Of a DNA stretch of 64,000 nt, positions 34,374 through 44,089 are shown piece after piece (within the stretch, counting starts at the first letter, position 1; each line of letters opens with the position of its first letter). The notes below the pieces were generated by a model. The model saw nothing but the letters and a program-made list of their open reading frames with translations, was not told the DNA's origin and made no database searches. The DNA comes from Hygrophila difformis (taxonomy: Eukaryota > Streptophyta > Magnoliopsida > Lamiales > Acanthaceae), in NCBI GenBank assembly GCA_030278955.1, contig JAOANR010000006.1:11989915-12053914 (forward strand). The letters are read 5' to 3'. A program made the translations under genes and the position numbers.

Positions 34374-35700
34374 CACACACAAACGAACATTGAATTAATT
34401 ATTACTTGCTTAAGTAATTAATTAATTAATACACCAATAATGTACGATACACTTGTGCATGCCAGCTTTAGTTAGCATTGTTCCATCAAATTTAGTTGCA
34501 GTACTCCACTAGAAGACAGTTTCTACTGATGTTGATGCATGCATGCCTTCTTGACATATTTACACAACAAATTAAATTAAATGAGGAAATAGACGACAAG
34601 GGAGGGTGGAGTGGACTACAGACGAACTGAGACAGACACAGAATTCACAATAGCGAGGCTGTCTGCCTGCCTGCCTGCATATTGAATACTACTACTACTA
34701 ACACTGAATTACTGAACTACTGAGTCGCTCATTTATAATTGGCACTCACCACCGCCCACCACCTGTCATCACTTAGTATTAATGAATAGTATTGCATTTC
34801 ATGATTGATGTAATTAATTTCATATCCCCGGCCAGTCCCCACTGAGTTTTTGTATGACCATGGACACTGCATTCACAATTATTTCACCCCTCTGCATGCC
34901 CTCCACATCATCATGATTCATCTTAAAGTTGAATTTAGTACTAGAACTAACTAAGATGTGCATCTTATATTCAACTGTACAGTAAAAACTGAAACAAAAA
35001 TACTCGGCTAGCTAGGGGCCGTAAATTTTACCAATTCGGATCAGCACATGTGTGCGGACTATATTTGTTTTGGTGTTTTCAACAATAGCATCATCAATGT
35101 GACATGAAAACATTAGATCAATCATGATATTATATATCAGTATTTAATTAGTAAACTAACTATGATTGATTAATTAATTATATATAGTAGTATTTGATAA
35201 ATTAAATTGCTATCTAGATTCTAGTTAGGTTGCTCTGTTAATGACCATAATTAATGCAATTCTAAATTAACTCTATACGTATACTACACTCAACATATTA
35301 ATTATATATGCTGGATAAATTATTTTGATGATGCATCTTATAATTCCAACAAAATGTGTACTAATACTTATTTATTTTTATTTTTGTTAATTTGAAAATT
35401 TAATCGTCCCAAACCAGTGAAATAGCACTTAGCATAAATACGGGATCGAAAATTACCAGTAATAACCATATGCTCATTCAAAAAATTCTTAACCATGTAG
35501 TGAAAAGAATCCGTATCAATAATTTTGGAAGATGGATCATGGAAGCATTTTGACAATATGCCTTAGAATTATGCAAGAGGTTACACGTACAAGCTATACA
35601 TATTCCACATAGAGGGTTTTGTAAGTTTTATTAGAAATATGGTTGAGTTTTAAGAACTTACCCTATACTAAAAACGTCCTCTACCATAGGGAAGAAAAAA
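34374..35700. other. Presumed intron sequence of the protease gene
   Basis: AT-rich and non-coding as far as I can see. I looked on the minus strand for the missing exon 2 (CWAFS, GCNGG or YPY-like codons) and found none. A short ORF at 35368-35556 has no recognisable domain. CTGCCTGC repeats lie near 34660. Confidence 0.5.
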
Positions 35701-35705
35701 AAAAG

Positions 35706-36081
35706 TATTAAAATTATGGTGCACATTTCTAGAATGTTCATGAAATGTAAACATAATTAGAGAAAATTCTAGATATTAGCATGTGATTAAAATAGAATAT
35801 GATAGAATAGTCTAGAGAATGAATGCCCTAGAATGATCCATCAAGCTCCATTGGTTAGTATAAATAGATGGAGCCATTGTAACATCTTGTAACAACAAGA
35901 ACAACACCAACAAGATCACCACCAAACCATTCAAGCAATACAAGTTCATTTCCAAAAATTCTATCTTCAACCTCCTTCTAAACTTTCCTTTAACACACAA
36001 ACACATACTTCCCACACTTACTACCCATCACAAACCTTACACATACATAAACACTATATTCCCATATCCTAAAAACCATCA
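35706..36081 (+). repeat. 5' LTR of the 35.7-kb Copia
   Basis: Starts TATTAAAATTATGG and ends AAAAACCATCA. Differences from the 3' LTR include catcttg/catattg and tacacatac/tacacacac. Confidence 0.92.
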
Positions 36082-36120
36082 GTGGTATCAGAGCCACGTT
36101 CGAGATTATCGGGCGTTACC

Positions 36121-38718
36121 ATGGCCGACACATTCCGCTCAACTATTCCAATTCCAGTTTTTCGTGGTGAAAACTACGATTTCTGGGCAATCAAAATGAA
36201 GACATATTTTTGTGCTCAAGGTTTGTGGGATATTGTTAATGATGGATATACTATGCCTGACAATATCTCCACACTCTCTGAGAAACAAAAGGAGGAATTG
36301 AAGGAGATCCAAAAGAAGGATTCTCAAGCACTTCTCGCTCTACAGATGAGCTTGGCAGACGAGTACTTTCCAAGGATCATGGGAGCAAAAACATCTAAAG
36401 AAGCGTGGGATAAGTTGAAGGAGGAGTTTCAAGGTGGTGAAAAGGTACGCTCCACTAAACTTCAAACTTTAAGGAGGAAGTTTGAAAACTTGAAGATGTT
36501 AGATTCTGAGACTGCTCAAGAGTATTATGCTAGAGTTAATGAAGTAGTAACTCAACTACGAGCCTATGGGGAAGACATCCCTGACAACAAAATTGTTGCT
36601 AAAATTCTAATCACTTGCACAGAAAAATATGATCCCATAATAGCTGCTATTGAAGAATCTAAGGACATAAATAAATTAAGTGCTACAGAGTTAATAGGAT
36701 CATTAGAGGCTCATGAGAAAAGATTAGAAAGGCGTTATGAAAAAGACATAGATAGTGCCTTTCAATCTAAAGTTAATATGCAGTCTCAGAAAGCAAAAGA
36801 GAATAATAAGTTCCCTCCTTGTGGTATTTGTAAAAGAACAAATCATTTGGAGAAAGATTGTTGGTTTAAGGACAAACCACAAAAACAAAATTATAATAAA
36901 TTTGGACGAGGAGGAAAAATTAAAGGATTTAATCGAAGACACCAGGCTAATTTCTCTCAAAACACAGAATCTGAGGATTATTTGTTTTATGCCTGCCAAG
37001 CTGCATCTACTAAGGATAAAGATACATGGTATTTGGATAGTGGTTGTAGCAATCACATGACTAAAAATGAGAGTATCTTTTGTGAACTTCAAAAGATAAA
37101 TACAAAAGTTAAACTGGGAAATGGTGACTATATGGAGGCAACTGGTAAAGGAACCATTGCCATAGATACCAATAAAGGAAAAAGGTACATAAGTGAAGTC
37201 CTTCTAGTCCCCACAATAGATCAAAACCTACTAAGTGTGGGACAAATGATAGAAAAAGGATATTCCTTACATTTTGAGGGAAATACTTGCACAATTTATG
37301 ACAAGAAAGATAAATCCCTCATAATCACTAAAGTCCAAATGAGCGACAATAGATGCTTCCCAATCCAATGGAGATATGCAAACAATGTTGCCATGAAAGC
37401 TCAATTGGACGACACTTGGCTATGGCATAAACGGTTTGGGCATTTCAATCTACAAGGATTGAAACTCCTAAGCCAGAAAAAAATGATGCGTGATTTTCCT
37501 CCAATCAAAGAGCTCAACGGAGTTTGTGAAGGGTGCATGCTAGGGAAACAACACCGGCTATCATTCCCATCTGGGAGATCTTGGAGAGCTAAGAAGCCTC
37601 TGGAGCTCGTGCACACCGATATATGTGGTCCAATGCGCACCCCATCTCATGACAAAAACAGGTACTTCATCCTATTTATTGATGATTTTACTAGAATGAC
37701 ATGGGTCTACTTTCTACGAGAAAAATCCCAGGTGTTCGATATTTTCAAAAAATTCAAGACCTATGTCGAAAACCAAAGTGGCTATAAAATCAAAACTATC
37801 CGGAGTGATCGAGGGAAAGAATACACCTCCAATAAATTCACAAAATTCTGTGAAGATGAAGGCATGGAGCACCAACTCACAGTCGGATATGCACCAGAAC
37901 AAAATTGTGTGTCTGAAAGAAAGAATAGGACTGTGATGGAGACCGCAAGATCCATACTGACAGAGAAAGGTCTTCCAAAAACCTTCTGGGCAGAGGCCGT
38001 GAGTACTGCAGTCTATCTCCTCAACAGATGTCCAACTAAAGCTGTACAAGACAAGACACCAGTTGAAGCTTGGAGCGGACGGAAACCATCTGCGAAGCAT
38101 CTTCGAGTCTTTGGATGTATCTGCTATGTCCATATCCCAAAGGAGAAGAGGAGCAAGCTCGATGAGAAGACAGAGAAAGGAATTTTTCTGGGCTATAGCA
38201 CTCAATCAAAAGGTTATAGAGTATATAGCTTGGAAAATAAAAAGCTCATCATTAGTCGAGACGTGATGTTCGATGAAGCTGCTGCTTATAACTGGGAGAC
38301 AAGCCAATTAGAGAAAAAGAATATCTATCTACCGGCACCGGTCCAACAAAAATCAGATGATGGCGGCCCACATGACGCACGGAGACAAGTTGTAGAAGAA
38401 GATCCTATCACATCTCCAGAATCCATCCCCAAAAAATTCAGATCTCTGACGGAAGTTTATCAGAGATGCAATTTTACAACTATGGAGCCGAACAACTTTG
38501 AAGAAGCTTCCAGAGAGGATGTTTGGATAAAAGCAATGGAGGAGGAGATACATATGATTGAAAAGAACGAAACATGGGAGCTGACAGATCTTCCCAAAGA
38601 TAAAGAAGCCATCGGAGTTAAGCGGGTCTACAAGACAAAACTCAAACTGGATGGTTCAATACAAAAGCACCACCACGAGGCAAGTTCGAGACTTTACGAG
38701 AACTCATTGGAGTTATAG
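36121..38718 (+). CDS. Copia Gag-protease-integrase polyprotein with truncated RT
   Basis: The natural start is ATG 36121 (MADTFRSTIPIPVFRGENYD); the open frame upstream is only primer-binding-site sequence. Gag carries FWAIKMKTYFCAQGLWDIV and a zinc knuckle (CGICKRTNHLEKDCW). Protease is DTWYLDSGCSNHMTKN. Integrase shows HKRFGHFNLQGL, CEGCMLGKQHRLSF, IRSDRGKEYTSNKF and APEQNCVSERKNRTVMETA, where the usual PQQNG is PEQNC. RT stops after KAMEEEIHMIEKNETWELTD and KTKLKLDGSIQKH. An internal deletion then joins this to the RNase H tail, which is read out of frame: the alternative frame there gives KFETLRELIGVIEICTKEE. About half of pol is lost. The remaining frame is open over 866 codons. Confidence 0.92.
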   Translation: MADTFRSTIPIPVFRGENYDFWAIKMKTYFCAQGLWDIVNDGYTMPDNISTLSEKQKEELKEIQKKDSQALLALQMSLADEYFPRIMGAKTSKEAWDKLKEEFQGGEKVRSTKLQTLRRKFENLKMLDSETAQEYYARVNEVVTQLRAYGEDIPDNKIVAKILITCTEKYDPIIAAIEESKDINKLSATELIGSLEAHEKRLERRYEKDIDSAFQSKVNMQSQKAKENNKFPPCGICKRTNHLEKDCWFKDKPQKQNYNKFGRGGKIKGFNRRHQANFSQNTESEDYLFYACQAASTKDKDTWYLDSGCSNHMTKNESIFCELQKINTKVKLGNGDYMEATGKGTIAIDTNKGKRYISEVLLVPTIDQNLLSVGQMIEKGYSLHFEGNTCTIYDKKDKSLIITKVQMSDNRCFPIQWRYANNVAMKAQLDDTWLWHKRFGHFNLQGLKLLSQKKMMRDFPPIKELNGVCEGCMLGKQHRLSFPSGRSWRAKKPLELVHTDICGPMRTPSHDKNRYFILFIDDFTRMTWVYFLREKSQVFDIFKKFKTYVENQSGYKIKTIRSDRGKEYTSNKFTKFCEDEGMEHQLTVGYAPEQNCVSERKNRTVMETARSILTEKGLPKTFWAEAVSTAVYLLNRCPTKAVQDKTPVEAWSGRKPSAKHLRVFGCICYVHIPKEKRSKLDEKTEKGIFLGYSTQSKGYRVYSLENKKLIISRDVMFDEAAAYNWETSQLEKKNIYLPAPVQQKSDDGGPHDARRQVVEEDPITSPESIPKKFRSLTEVYQRCNFTTMEPNNFEEASREDVWIKAMEEEIHMIEKNETWELTDLPKDKEAIGVKRVYKTKLKLDGSIQKHHHEASSRLYENSLEL

Positions 38719-38738
38719 AAATATGCACCAAGGAGGAG

Positions 38739-39114
38739 TATTAAAATTATGGTGCACATTTCTAGAATGTTCATGAAATGTAAACATAATTAGAGAAAAT
38801 TCTAGATATTAGCATGTGATTAAAATAGAATATGATAGAATAGTCTAGAGAATGAATGCCCTAGAATGATCCATCAAGCTCCATTGGTTAGTATAAATAG
38901 ATGGAGCCATTGTAACATATTGTAACAACAAGAACAACACCAACAATATCACCACCAAACCATTCAAGCAATACAAGTTCATTTCCAAAAATTCTATCTT
39001 CAACCTCCTTCTAAACTTTTCTTTAACACACAAACACATACTTCCCACACTTACTACCCATCACAAACCTTACACACACATAAACACTATATTCCCATAT
39101 CCTAAAAACCATCA
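38739..39114 (+). repeat. 3' LTR of the 35.7-kb Copia
   Basis: Same length as the 5' LTR. It begins directly after AAGGAGGAG and ends at the AAAAG target duplication. Confidence 0.92.
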
Positions 39115-39137
39115 AAAAGTAATATGTACACGCATAC

Positions 39138-39666
39138 CGCAAATTCTCTGATTTTTACTGAGAGCGACGGAGCCTTTGACTCTCCAGTCGACGGAATCCG
39201 GTAGCTCGTCCACCGTTTTCGGGTGATGGGGAATGCTCGACCGTACGTCGTTAAACCTGTGGGTTTGAGCATCGTCTATTCTGAATATTCCCCCGACGCA
39301 CAGATAAGTATTCCGATACTCATGGTAGGTGAGATCGGCAAACTGGGTGAGACCAAGCTTGTAGGTCAGCTCAGGCAGCGCGTTCCGTTCGATGATGTAC
39401 CTCAAGTTGTCCTTAAATATGTGGAACCTCCTCTCCTTCTCCCCACGGTCGTCATTGTACCCTTTTCTGTGCTTGGCCAACCACCACTCGTACATCGACA
39501 TAACATGCCCGTCGGAAAGCCAGCCATTATTAACATCAGCTGGTTTTATGATGACGTCGTGGTTTAGGTCGTAGGATACGATGGACATGTCGGAGTCGGA
39601 GGCGAGTGTATTTGAGATTAGTGACCAGAGGAAAGCAAGCAGAAAGAGGAAAGGCATTTTAGCCAT
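39138..39666 (-). pseudogene. Protease exon 1: signal peptide, I29 inhibitor domain, mature N-terminus
   Basis: ATG 39666 opens a hydrophobic signal peptide (MPFLFLLAFLWSLISNTLAS). Residues about 58-120 form the I29 propeptide with a clear ERFNIN pattern in EKERRFHIFKDNLRYIIERN, followed by KLGLTQFADLTYHEYR (GNFD-like region). The mature enzyme begins LPDSVDWRVKGSVALSKNQ, keeping the Gln that normally forms the oxyanion hole. The exon ends at ATTTGCG|GTATGCG, which matches the common intron position just before the SCWAF active-site segment and leaves phase 1. The Copia at 35706-39114 sits only about 18 bp downstream of this splice donor. Open-frame translation past the donor (MRVHITF) is intronic. 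Confidence 0.88.
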
Positions 39667-39725
39667 TTTTTTTAGGTATTATGGCTTGCTGCTTTCTTTT
39701 GTTGGTATCACACCTTTCGCTGCTT

Positions 39726-39735
39726 CTTATATAAA
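39726..39735 (-). promoter_or_regulatory. TATA box of the protease gene
   Basis: TTTATATAAG on the minus strand, 60-70 bp upstream of the ATG at 39666, is the expected place for a plant core promoter. Confidence 0.6.
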
Positions 39736-39837
39736 CTAAACATTATACGCAGCAATATAATCTAATCACGTTTTGGTGACCAACCATAGTTAAAAAAATA
39801 TATATTGAAATTTATGTCCAAAAAAAGTTGAGATTAA

Positions 39838-40102
39838 TACTCGCTCGGTTTTTTCAAAGAATTAAAACGGACCACAGTGCATGCCGTCCAATGCACATTT
39901 TAAATTATTAATAACTTAAGTTTGCTACAAGTAAAAATTCTAAAAGTTCCATATTTAAAAACTACTCGACGAGACGAATCTAACAAGATCTCACTTGACT
40001 ATATTTTAACTGGTATAACTATGATAAAACTTTAAGTTAAAGTGCATGTGTGAATAGTGCTCAATTTCCAAATGTTACAATTTTTTAAAGACGGAGGGAG
40101 TA
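39838..40102 (+). mobile_element. Stowaway-like MITE
   Basis: Left end TACTCGCTCGGTTTTTTC and right end AAAGACGGAGGGAGTA. The interior matches the 19036 copy (GTCCAATGCACATTTTAAA, GACGAGACGAATCTAACAAG). Confidence 0.88.
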
Positions 40103-40192
40103 TATATCTTGGAATGGAAGAATATAATTTTATCATAATTATATAAAAATATAATTAAATTAAATTTTATAAAATTCGTTTTCAATATAAAA

Positions 40193-40428
40193 TACTCCCT
40201 CCGTCCCAGCTAAAGCGTCTTGTTTGATTTTTTAACACTATTATTATTTAACTTTGACTCAATATTATTATAAGTATATATTTGAAAAAATAGTCAAGTC
40301 CGGTCTTGTTAGATACGTCTAATCGTGTAGTTTTAGTTGTATATATTTTGAGATATTAACTATTAAAAAAGTGCATTGGATTGTGTGCAGAAATCAAAGA
40401 AGACATTTTAAGTGTGACGGAGGGAGTA
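40193..40428 (-). mobile_element. Stowaway MITE, second subfamily, 90 bp from the previous one
   Basis: Left end TACTCCCTCCGTCCCAGC and right end GTGTGACGGAGGGAGTA. The interior matches 25321-25583 in reverse orientation. It lies about 260 bp upstream of the p24 start codon. Confidence 0.9.
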
Positions 40429-40690
40429 TATTTTATTGAATATATATATATATATAAAATTTGATATATTGATAATTAAAAGAATATGTATTTGATAAGT
40501 GAAATGAGCATAATGGAGTGATATAAATTAACCTAGCTACGTGTAACTACATGATTGGCAGGGCCATTTCTGTCTCTGATCTGGAGGCAGTAAATTAGTT
40601 GACAATAGCCGGCCGAGCTCGCTCTTGTATTATGGGTTTTTGTTTTCTCAGTTAATTAGCTGCCTTATGTTTTTTCCTCGGATTTCTGAG

Positions 40691-42126
40691 ATGAAAATCA
40701 CAATCCAAAGATGGGTTCTTTTCGTCGTTTCAGTTTCGATTGCGCCGTTGTGGACGGAGGTGGAATCCATTCGATTTGATTTGGAATCGGGTCATACGAG
40801 ATGCATTGCGGAGGAGATCAAGGGCAATGCAATGACGGTGGGGAGGTACCACATTGTCAACCCTATTGAAAGCCGCCCTTTGCCTGATTCTCAAAGAATC
40901 ACTGTTCGGGTACTTCTCTTTTCTGTTCATCTCTTTCGGGTCGTTAAATTCATCATTGCATTGCCCTGTTAATTCGGTGATTCGGGAATACGAGTTCTGA
41001 TGATTGAGAATTGTGAATCTCAAGACATCTGGAAATGCATATATATATACTTCTTGCTGGTGATTCAATCTGTTTAGTTCTCATCTCTGATTTGTTTTGT
41101 GTGGAATTCCTGAAATGGCATTGCTAAAGGTAGGTAGGTTCCGTTTATAATTTGGAAAGGGAAATTATAAAGACGGGGATTTTGATGTATGTGAAAGAGG
41201 GTATAAAAGTGAAAATCAATCATGCAGCTGAACCAGAACGTGAGTTCATGATTTTCTTGCATAATTTGGTTTTCTAAAAAGTTAGTATCATTTTTAGTTC
41301 TTTACCTAATGTACTATCATGTATGGTCGATTGGTCGTTAGCATCAGCAACATGCATGTATGGTGGCAAGTCAACCCAGCCCCTGCAGTCTGCACCCTTA
41401 TGTGCTTCCTGAGTCAGTTACAAATTGAGATGATGGCTTTTGACAGGGTTTCCTTTAATTTACATTACATCATAAATCCATAGGTGACATCAGAATATGG
41501 AACAAGCTACCACTATGCGGACAATGTGAAAGAGGGTCAATTTGCATACCAGACAGTAGAGGCAGGTGATTACATTGCTTGCTTTTTTGCTGCTGATGAC
41601 AAGCCTCCAGTCACTATTACAGTGGACTTTGATTGGAAGTCTGGCGTCGCTGCAAAGGATTGGGTCAACGTTGCCAAGAAAGGAACTGTCGATGTATGTA
41701 TTCATATTTCTTGCCAATGATCTTGATCCTCAATAACCTGAAACTGTGAAAAGAATCTTAATTGTTTGTTCTTTTGTTGGTCTTGTTCCTTGTTCCCAGA
41801 TGATGAAATTGGAATTGAGGAAAATGATTGATACGGTCCAATCCATTCACGATGAGATGTTTTATCTACGAGATAGGTATTCATTCTATCATCATCGATC
41901 ATTACAGATTATTTTGTTCTTTGATGCTTACAGATCAGGAAATGGCTATAATAACTTTTTTTTGGGTGATGGGTATTGCAGGGAAGAAGAAATGCAGAAA
42001 TTGAATACATCTACAAATTTCCAAATGGCCTGGTTGAGCTTTCTGTCACTAGTTATTTCCTTGTCTGTGGCACTGCTGCAGCTCTGGCATTTGAAGGCAT
42101 TCTTTCACAAGAAGAAGCTTATCTAA
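40691..42126 (+). CDS. p24-delta family cargo receptor (transmembrane emp24 domain protein)
   Basis: Four exons: 40691-40909, 41484-41693, 41800-41876 and 41982-42126, all with GT..AG introns, giving 216 residues, normal for the family. A signal peptide (VLFVVSVSIAPLWTEVESI) precedes a GOLD domain (IRFDLESGHTRCIAEEIKGN ... DYIACFFAADDKPPVTITVD). A coiled-coil-like segment (MMKLELRKMIDTVQSIHDEM, EEEMQKLN) and one transmembrane helix (LSFLSLVISLSVALLQLWHL) follow. The cytosolic tail KAFFHKKKLI carries the diphenylalanine and dilysine signals that bind COPII and COPI coats. p24 proteins cycle between ER and Golgi and select cargo such as GPI-anchored proteins. All parts appear intact, so this is an active gene candidate. 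Confidence 0.93.
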
Positions 42127-42900
42127 TGAAGCTAGTAGCTTTTCTGAAAAAAGAAGAAGGCACATTCTAATTGGGAAAGCCACGTATGACAACCAGTAAC
42201 ATATCCCACTGCATGTTATTGGAGTACTGTCAAACCCTCCAATTTCTTACCACAACCCTAGCCTCACAATCTGAAGAAAACAACTCACAGACAAATTTTG
42301 TTATAAAAAATACTATATGTCTTCAGCCATACTATATCCCAACAAATACTGTAGTAGGATTATTTATGCTTATTAAAGGAAAAACGTACAGAGAATTCCT
42401 CAAATAAATCCAAATGAAATAAAATGGGAAGACATAATATATAGCGTAATTTACTTGGTAAGTTTTTTCCATATTGATGATTACACGCGTGCCCATCATG
42501 CACGGTGATGCTCTGCTTTGATCATCACAGCAAACTAAGGTGAAACTTGTGAAAGAAAGTAATGGAGTACTAATACATTTGAGGTGTCTCCACTCTCCCC
42601 CTTGGAAATGGGTAATTCAGTAATTGTCTTGTACGTACTTCTGTCTTCTGTGCATTCCTTTGCTCTTTTAAATCGTAGGTAGAAGTACAATAACACTTGT
42701 ACCTACAATAGTACAGTACGTTTCCATTTAAAATGTTCTTTCACTGCACAATTTAAAAATTTTACAGTTATTTAAGAAGAAGAAATAGATCACAGTTTCC
42801 TCTTTGTATATAGAAAGTTGTTTCATATCCTAAAAGATGGTAAAAAAAAAAAATTTACCCTAAATGACTAACATACCCTTTGTATGAAAGGATGTAAAAT
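42127..42900. other. p24 3' region and spacer
   Basis: No gene. The first few hundred bases should contain the p24 3' UTR. An A run lies near 42843-42855. Confidence 0.5.
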
Positions 42901-42907
42901 AAGGAAA

Positions 42908-43688
42908 GAGTGACTCCAATAGGGAGTGACTCAGAATAAGGGGAGTGGTGAGGGAGAGTGGCTAGGATCAGAAAATGGAGTGGAGGAAGTGACTCGATGT
43001 TCGGGGAGTGACTCAAAAGTCCAGGGAGTGACTCGGAAAGACGAGAGCGGGCAAATACCCTTTATATGAAATGATATAAGATAAGAAGAGAGTGACTCTA
43101 ATAGTGTGGGAGTGACTCGAATAATGGGAGTGGAGAGGGAGATTGGCTGGAATCAGGAGAGGGAGTGACTCGAAATCCTGGGAGTGACTCGGAAAGACGA
43201 GAGTGGGCAAATACCCCTTATATGAAAGGATGTAAAATAAGAAGAGGGTGACTCAAATAGTGTCGAAGTAATAGTGTGGGAGTGACTCGAATAATGGCTG
43301 TAGGGAGGGAGTGTGGCTAGAATCAGGAGAGGGAGTGACTCGAACGAAATCCGAGGAGTGACTCGAAGTCCGGGGAGTGACTCGGAAAGACGATAGTGGG
43401 CAAATACCCCTTATATGAAGGATGTAAAATAAGAAGAGGGTGACTCAAATAGTGTGGGAGTGACTCGAATAATGGGGTGTGGGGAGGGAGAGTAGCTGGA
43501 ATCAAAAGAGGGAGCGGATGGAGTGACTCGAAGTCCGGGGAGTGACTCGAAGGTAACTCGACAATCACTCGAAGAAGACTCGAAGGGCTGGGAGTCACTC
43601 GCTCATCTAGAAGTTTTTCCTTTCCACTCGAAGCTGTGAGAGTCACCCGTAGCCGGCTCGAAGCATACTCGGATGTTTACGAGTGACT
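42908..43688. repeat. GAGTGACTC minisatellite, higher-order units of about 160-190 bp
   Basis: GAGTGACTC or one-base variants recur about 20 times from 42908, mixed with GAGTCACTC near the right end. A longer unit, GAGTGACTCGGAAAGACGA followed by GGGCAAATACC and TATATGAA, starts near 43025, 43185 and 43375, so the array has a higher-order period of about 160-190 bp. Short open frames on the minus strand are by-products of the repeat. It lies between the 3' ends of the p24 gene (plus) and the LRR gene (minus). Confidence 0.88.
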
Positions 43689-43699
43689 CCAGACTGTCA

Positions 43700-44089
43700 C
43701 ATTATTTATTTTTTCTATGGGTTTTTTCGTCATTTCGGGCAACAAAAAGAGTTTTGTTTAGAAGAGGAGAAAATTGTTTTTTATTATTTTTAAAAGAGTT
43801 ATGTCCTCCATCTCTCTCATTACAAAAAATTAAACTACTCTCTCATTACAAAAAATTAAACTATCAGTAAATGATTAGATTTTTGGTAAATTGGTTATTA
43901 CATCATTTTTGCATCATCAGACACACACAAAACCATGGTGATTTTTCTTTTTCTTTTTTTTTTTTGTTGGAGGTGGAGGGTGGGGGGTGGCTGGGGGAGG
44001 GATACAGTATACTTTGACATTTTTTTGGGTCAAGGCAAATAACAAGACATTTACTTGTCATGAGAGCCCACCAAATACAATAGTATTCC
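43700..44089. other. Spacer 3' of the LRR gene
   Basis: No gene seen. There is a T run at about 43949-43964, a G-rich stretch (gtggagggtggggggtgg) and a tandem pair CTCTCATTACAAAAAATTAA at about 43815-43860. Confidence 0.5.

Larger units (their letters stand above)
35706..39114 (+). mobile_element. Copia deletion derivative inserted beside the protease exon 1 donor
   Basis: It is 3409 bp, with 376-bp LTRs at 35706-36081 and 38739-39114 that differ at about four positions. The target duplication is AAAAG (35701-35705 and 39115-39119). The primer-binding site GTGGTATCAGAGCC follows the first LTR and a purine tract (AAGGAGGAG) precedes the second. The polyprotein lacks nearly all of RT and RNase H, so the element must be mobilised by others. 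It sits opposite in strand to the protease gene and within about 20 bp of that gene's exon 1 splice donor. Confidence 0.95.
26135..39666 (-). pseudogene. Papain-like cysteine protease with granulin domain (RD21-type), transposon-disrupted, catalytic residues lost
   Basis: Gene-level entry; the exons are listed separately. The order on the minus strand is signal peptide, I29 propeptide, the start of the mature enzyme, the C-terminal half of the papain domain, a very long Pro/Glu linker, a granulin domain and the short tail typical of RD21-type proteases. In that family the enzyme is made as a vacuolar or secreted zymogen and cleaves peptide bonds with a Cys-His-Asn triad. Here the exon with the Cys was not found, the His position is Glu, and the Asn loop carries a Tyr/Asp insert. 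All recognised exons keep compatible phase, so the frame itself was open until a young Copia cut the large exon at 27343/32489. Two more transposons lie in intron space. I infer a pseudoprotease that became a disrupted gene. A TATA box lies at 39726-39735. Confidence 0.82.

Noticed and set aside
34374..35700. Possible location of the missing protease exon 2
   Set aside because: I read the minus strand for the CWAFS, GCNGG and YPY regions and found none. The ORF at 35368-35556 does not resemble a papain segment.
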